A stretch of DNA of 64,000 nt from Charina bottae (lineage: Eukaryota > Chordata > Lepidosauria > Squamata > Charinaidae), in NCBI GenBank assembly GCA_023362775.1, contig JALMGJ010000002.1, positions 70,223,414 through 70,287,413 on the forward strand, written 5' to 3'. The notes under the pieces are model-generated. The model made no database searches. It was not told the origin of the DNA and saw only the letters and a list, made by a program, of their open reading frames with translations. Shown piece after piece: positions 58,710 to 64,000 of this stretch. The position numbers and the translations under genes were made by a program. Numbering within the stretch: position 1 is the first letter of the stretch; each line of letters starts with the position of its first letter.

Positions 58710-61700
58710 ATGGGGTCACCATCTAGCGGTCGTAAAAAACACATGAATTTTGGAACATGGAATATACGGACACTGCAAGACAATATGGATAGTGAACGAC
58801 CTGAACGTAGGACTGCCATTATTGCAAGGGAGCTGAGACGTTTTAATATTGATATAGCAGCACTCCAAGAAACTCGAAGAGCAGGAGAAGGACAGTTGAA
58901 GGAAGAAAAAGGAGGTTATACCTTCTTTTGGAAAGGACTGCCTGAACAAGAACGACGAATACATGCGGTAGGCTTCACTATCAAAAACGACCTTGTGAAG
59001 CTCTTGTCAGAAGTTCCCACTGGGATTAACGAGCGACTCTCAATTCTCCAAATAAAACTCGCCAAAAACCAACAGGCAACTATCCTAAGTGCTTACGCAC
59101 CAACACTAGATGCAGATGAGGATATCAAGGAAAAATTTTATACCCAGCTGGACACCATCTTATCAGAGATACCAAAGGAGGATAAAATTATCCTCCTGGG
59201 CGATTTCAATGCAAGAGTTGGGCGTGACATTGATTTGTGGCCAGGGATCATTGGGAAAGAAGGAGTTGACAACAGCAACATGAATGGAATCTTACTTCTG
59301 ACTAAATGTGCAGAGCATAACCTTGTCATTACTAACACACTCTTTCGCCAGAAAAATAAATTTAAAACATCATGGAAGCACCCATGGTCGAAGCACCGGC
59401 ATCTTTTAGATTATGTAATTGTCCGTGCTAGAGATCGCCATGATGTACTTCTCACCAGAGCCATGACGAGCGTCGATGACTGCTGGACAGACCATCGATT
59501 AATTCGATCCACAATGGCCATAAAGATTGTCCCTCATCGTAGGCTCCAAGGAAGAAAACCAAGGCGTAAAATGAATACACTGGCCCTTCAAGATTCTATT
59601 AAACGAGCTTGCTTTCAATCAACTCTCAAGGAACATCTGCCTATGGAACTTCCTGAAAATGTTGAGGAACACTGGGTTTTATTGAAGACTTCTATTATTT
59701 CAGCCTGTGAACAAACTATTGGATACCAAACTAAGAGACATCAGGACTGGTTTGATGAGAACGATAGTGAGATTGAACATATTATTGACAAGAAAAGGAA
59801 AGTCTTCCGGATATGGCAAAAAGATATTAACTGTGCCATTAAGAAAAAAATCTATGCCAGTGCAAAGGCAGAAGTCCAAAGAAGAACTAGAGAACTTAAG
59901 AACATATGGTGGATAAAAAAAGCCCAAGAAACCCAACATTTTGCAGATGCTCATGATGCACGGGGCTTTTTTAATGCCATAAAGGCCATCTATGGACCAA
60001 CAAACCATGGTACAAATCCCTTACGCTCAGTAGATGGTGCTAAACTTCTAAAGGAGAAAGAGTCTGTAGTAATGCTCTTTCCAGCGCAGTGCAATAATCT
60101 CCTTAATCGTCACTCTACTGTGGCTGATGAAGTCTTCTTGCAAATCCCGCAAAAACAAACAAGAAATGAGCTTGCAGTACCCCCTAGTTTGGAGGAAGTC
60201 AGTAAAGCCACTAAACAAATGAAAAATAACAAAGCTAGTGGACCTGATGGGATTCCTGCTGAAGTCTTTAAAGAAGGCGGGCCTGAACTTAAACAACAAC
60301 TTCATAAGCTCATCGAAAAAATCTGGATGAGGGAGGAGATTCCAGCAGACTTTAGGGATGTCATAATTATCACTCTCTTTAAAAAGGGTGATAGTACAGA
60401 CTGTGGAAACTATCAAGGCATCTCCCTTCTAGCCACAGCAGGCAAAATCCTGGCAAAGATCATCGCAAACCGTCTCCTATCTGTATCAGAAGACATCCTC
60501 CCTGAAACGCAAAATGGCTTCCGCCCTTCCAGGGGAACAGTGGATATGATCTTCACTGCACAACAGCTTCAAGAAAAATGCAAGGAGCAAAACCACCCTC
60601 TGTACATGGCGTTTATTGATCTGACTAAAGCTTTTGATACTGTAAATCGTACTGCTCTCTGGACCATCCTTCTGAAAATCGGATGCCCTGATAAATTTGT
60701 GAACATCTTGCGGCTACTCCATGACGGCAACAATCCTGGATAACAATGGCTCTCAAAGCGATCCATTTAAAGTGGAATCCGGCGTTAAACAGGGATGTGT
60801 TATTGCTCCAACCTTATTCGCTATCTTCATCGCTATGATTATACACCTTGTTGAAGAGAAACTTCCTACTGGTGTAGAAATTATATATCGAACAGATGGA
60901 AAGCTTTTTAATCTTAGTAGGCTGAAAGCAAAAAATAAGGTAATTACAACTTCTGTTATAGAACTTCAATATGCTGATGATAACGTAGTCTGTGCACACT
61001 CCGAGGAAGATCTTCAAACTATCCTAAACATCTTTGCAGAAGCATATGAAAAGCTCGGCCTCTCGATTAACATTAAAAAAACCAAAGTGCTTTACCAGCA
61101 AGTTCGAACCAATCCCTCTCCAGCGCCATCAATCCAGCTTAAAGGTGTGTCACTAGAAAATGTCGACCACTTTTCTTATCTCGGCAGCCATCTATCTACA
61201 AAAGCCGACATTGACGCTGAAATTCAGCATCGCCTGAGCTCTGCGAGTGTAGCTTTCTCCCGAATGAAGCGTAGAGTGTTTGAGGATCGGGACATTCGCA
61301 GGGAGACCAAAATGCTTGTTTACAAAGCCATTGTACTACCAACCCTTCTGTACGCCTGTGAAACATGGACCCTCTACAAACGCCACCTCCAACTTCTTGA
61401 AAGATTCCATCAACGCTGCCTCTGAAAAATTCCGCAAATTACTTGGGAAGATAGGCGGACTAATGTTAGCGTATTAGAAGAAGCGAAAACCACCAGCATT
61501 GAAACAATGATCATCCAACATCAACTTCGCTGGACCGGCCATGTTGTTCGAATGCCTGACCATCGTCTTCCAAAGCAGCTACTTTACTCCCAACTTAAGA
61601 ATGGAAAACGGAATATTGGTGGACAGCAAAAGAGATTCAAAGACACTCTCAAAGCTAATTTTAAAAAATGTAATATCAGCATTGAGAACTGGGAAGCCCT

Positions 61701-61920
61701 AACTCATGAGCGTTTCAATTGGAGGTCAGCCTTTATTAATGGCGCTATGGACTTTGAAGAAGCACGAGTACAGGGTGAAAGGGAGAAAAGAGCTAAAAGG
61801 AAGGCAGGTCAGGCAAACCCTCATCATGACCGTCTCCCACCCGGAAACCTATGCCCTCACTGTGGGAGGTTGTGCGGATCCAGAATTGGCCTTTATAGCC
61901 ACTTACGGATCCACTGTTAA
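58710..61920 (+). pseudogene. RTE ORF2: APE endonuclease, reverse transcriptase, C2H2 finger; one frameshift, one stop
   Basis: ORF2 would cut target DNA and reverse-transcribe the element. From Met at 58710: APE-type endonuclease with TWNIRTL (residue ~15), LQETRR (~55), SAYAPT (~118), GDFNARVG (~163), LDYVIV (~233) and TDHRLI (~259); a charged linker; reverse transcriptase with GPDGIPAEVF (~510), NGFRPSRGTVDMIF, motif A MAFIDLTKAFDTVNR (~632), GVKQGCVIAPTLF and an intact YADD box (60970). The C-terminus has a C-X2-C-X12-H-X3-H finger (61855-61917). Lesions: a frameshift near 60728, and a TGA at 61423 after HQRCL. Residues MLFPAQC (~455) replace the W-x-EHF-type motif expected before NLLNR. 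All expected endonuclease and polymerase catalytic residues that I can check are present, so the protein died recently. Confidence 0.92.
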
Positions 61921-61968
61921 AATTTTACCTTTGGAAGACAATCTTACTCGGCTACGAGTGATCGCCAA

Positions 61969-63171
61969 TGATTCTTCTGGAGAGTCATAAACATAACAAG
62001 AGAAAGGAAGACACATAGGTAAAATGACCTTTGGGAAATAAATATAAAATTGAACATTGGAAACGCCCATCTTCACTACTTTGAAAATGCCTTAGAGTAT
62101 TTGCTTTCAGGAACAGGGGATCTGCATATTTAATGACTTTTACTAAACATAGTAAGGAACTGTAACATTTAAGATTGTTAGACGTGAATCCTCTCATAAT
62201 TTTCTTTTTTATTTTAGGTATTTGGGGTGGGGGGACTATTCTTCCAAAGACAGCCTTTGGGAATTTGCTTTTAAAAAATGTAAGGATGTTGTTCTAATGT
62301 ACAACAGCTTCCTTAAACTGTTTAAATGCAGCACTCAATCTCTCCCTGCCCTGTTTTTTACTGCACTCACAATTTTACTGTTTAGGTCCAGTCAGACAGA
62401 ATAACTTGGCCCGAAGCCCTGTGAAAAATAACACAAAGAACTAGAACAAAAATATGACAGGAACTAATATCCCAATCCACGGTTACACAGGGAAGCAAAT
62501 AATAGCCACACGCTTGACCCAAGCTCATAGCAAAGCTGACTCTCATTGTTTCATATCCTTCCAAGGCTGGAGGATGCCAGCCAGATTTTTCTTTGAGGCT
62601 ATAGCACAATGTTATTGTTTGCATGGGTATAATGTGCCCAGAGATAAATCCTTGGGTTGGAATGCAAAAAAACTGTTTGCAGGTGACAAAAATGTATCGA
62701 AAACAAAGGCTGGTGCGTGAAAGAGAGAGATTCTTTGATTACCTTTATATGAGAAAATTAGGATTTGCACGAGGCCAGTACCTATGCCTTTTGTCAAGAC
62801 TGGTCTATTTCCTAATAAGCCTCATTAATAAATCAAAGGTACACCAATCTGAAATACATTTTTATTTTTAAGTGTGCAGATCAGTGTCCACTTAATACAA
62901 ATAATTCTATCTTGGATATCAGGCTGGTAAAAGAAAGAAATTCTTGGGCTTCTTTTAAGGCAGATTTATGTGAGGCAAGACAGTGTTTCATATTAGGGAT
63001 GGTAAAGCAGAATCAAGAAATGGAAGTCATCCGAGATTAATTAATAAAAGATAACAGAATCATTTTATGAATCTGGCAAAAGCCCAATTGTAAAGCTTAA
63101 TGTAAGATGGAAAACAGAATGTTAGAATACAGATAGAGATTTTAGTATTTTTAAACAGATTTATGAAAACC
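61969..63171. other. Unique sequence, nothing recognised
   Basis: No gene recognised; short frames at 62382-62871 overlap on both strands without motifs. Confidence 0.45.
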
Positions 63172-63265
63172 GAAAGGAAAGGAAAGGAAAGGAAAGGAAA
63201 GGAAAGGAAAGGAAAGGAAAGGAAAGGAAAGGAAAGGAAAGGAAAGGAAAGGAAAGGAAAGGAAA
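63172..63265. repeat. (GAAAG)n microsatellite
   Basis: About 94 bp of uninterrupted GGAAA pentanucleotide, a purine-only strand. Confidence 0.97.
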
Positions 63266-64000
63266 TGCATTATACAGTTTCTGTTCTACTTTTGAAATAT
63301 TTTGTGGATACCTAACATAGCCAAACTGTTTACTTCAAGATAGAAGATATGCACTTCATAGGAAAAATAACAAAGAAAACTGTTGTCCCCCTATCTACTT
63401 TAAAGTATTACTCAGTATCTAATTGTTTGAGGGAGTCCCCCAGTTTTCACCAATGAACACTAGGCAACATAGGTTTCCTATGTATCAGCCAGCAAAATAC
63501 TGCAGGCATGAATACTAAGCACTACCATCCTTTGAAGCCCAGGCACTCCTTTCCAACAGTTTGAAGTCCAATGCTAAAATGCAACATTCTGCCACAGTAT
63601 AAACACTGCTTCAGTTAAATTCCCTTTTTCATCTGTACATCCTTAAATATTTCTTGACCTAAACTCTGAAAACACATCACATTGCATATGACAGAACCTT
63701 AAATAGAAAAAGGTTGTTTTTTTATTTAAGATTAATATATTCTTCATGCAGACATTCTTGAGATAGAAAAGTCATTAAAGTCAGAATGAAAGTAGCCACA
63801 ATGTACAATTGTAAGTCATATAATCTTTTCCTGTCCCTTTAAGCACGTCCTTCATTTTTATCAAATGAAGGGGTGCTTTCACAAAACAATGCTTCCTGCA
63901 TGATCTACTCCATCCTCAGAGTAGTGATGTGAATCACCCTTTCTATGTCTGAATTCATTCACTTATGCAACACTGAGGCAGTGTATCTTTTGCAGATAAT
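63266..64000. other. Unique AT-rich sequence, nothing recognised
   Basis: No features recognised up to the window edge. Confidence 0.45.

Larger units (their letters stand above)
58162..61968 (+). mobile_element. Near full-length RTE-clade LINE (not BovB)
   Basis: About 3.8 kb: a GC-balanced 5' leader (58162-58709) with a short upstream frame (58358-58576, 72 codons), one long ORF2 (58710-61920), and a very short 3' end (CTCGGCTACGAGTGATCGCC) after the stop, as is usual for RTE elements. The borders are judged by the change in composition and coding, and no target duplication was found. ORF2 has far fewer lesions than any other LINE here, so this is among the youngest LINE insertions in the window. 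Confidence 0.88.

Overview
The window is non-coding genomic DNA of a vertebrate, almost certainly a squamate reptile (lizard or snake). I find no host protein-coding exon, rRNA gene or functional tRNA gene that I can defend. The assignment rests on the repeat set: three tRNA-derived SINEs of the Sauria type with ACCTTT-repeat tails, BovB-type RTE LINE 3' ends, CR1/L2-group LINEs in every state of decay, a tRNA-derived CORE-SINE (MIR-like), many small hAT-type MITEs, Tigger-like MITEs, and long penta- and tetranucleotide microsatellites.

Layout. 0-5.7 kb: mostly unrecognised AT-rich sequence with a LINE tail (0.87-1.5 kb) and a CATT microsatellite. 5.75-10.2 kb: a near full-length minus-strand CR1/L2-group LINE, apparently inserted into an older LINE fragment. 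10.2-18.5 kb: unique sequence, a perfect 51-bp-arm hairpin hAT MITE, two copies of a dimeric CORE-SINE, and a candidate regulatory block at 13.2-13.7 kb. 18.5-28.6 kb: three Sauria SINEs, a truncated LINE, several hAT MITEs with 8-bp target duplications, and a Tigger-like MITE. 28.6-33.27 kb: the longest unique stretch. 33.27-37.8 kb: a nested stack in which a CR1/L2-group LINE was split by a GGATA array, a Tigger-like MITE (itself carrying an insertion), a BovB 3' fragment and an AAAAT array. 38.5-49.5 kb: further LINE pieces, BovB, GC-rich hAT MITEs, a small L1-like insertion with a 16-bp target duplication, and a SINE with an RTE-type tail. 49.5-57.8 kb: mostly unique DNA, then a foldback hAT-like element, an old RTE relic and a TG/TA/CA palindromic microsatellite. 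58.16-61.97 kb: a nearly complete non-BovB RTE LINE, the best-preserved coding sequence in the window. 62-64 kb: unique DNA and a GGAAA array.

The only long reading frames belong to retrotransposons (endonuclease plus reverse transcriptase). All are disabled. The autonomous LINEs explain the non-autonomous passengers: RTE/BovB-like machinery would serve the Sauria SINE and the RTE-tailed SINE, a LINE with a matching tail would serve the CORE-SINE, and hAT or Tigger transposases from elsewhere would serve the MITEs. The most unusual observations are the dimeric SINE whose junction recurs at two loci and shows template-switch microhomology, the hAT family keeping its termini while carrying different interiors, the perfect hairpin MITE, and the RTE frameshift best explained by loss of one unit of an 8-bp direct repeat.
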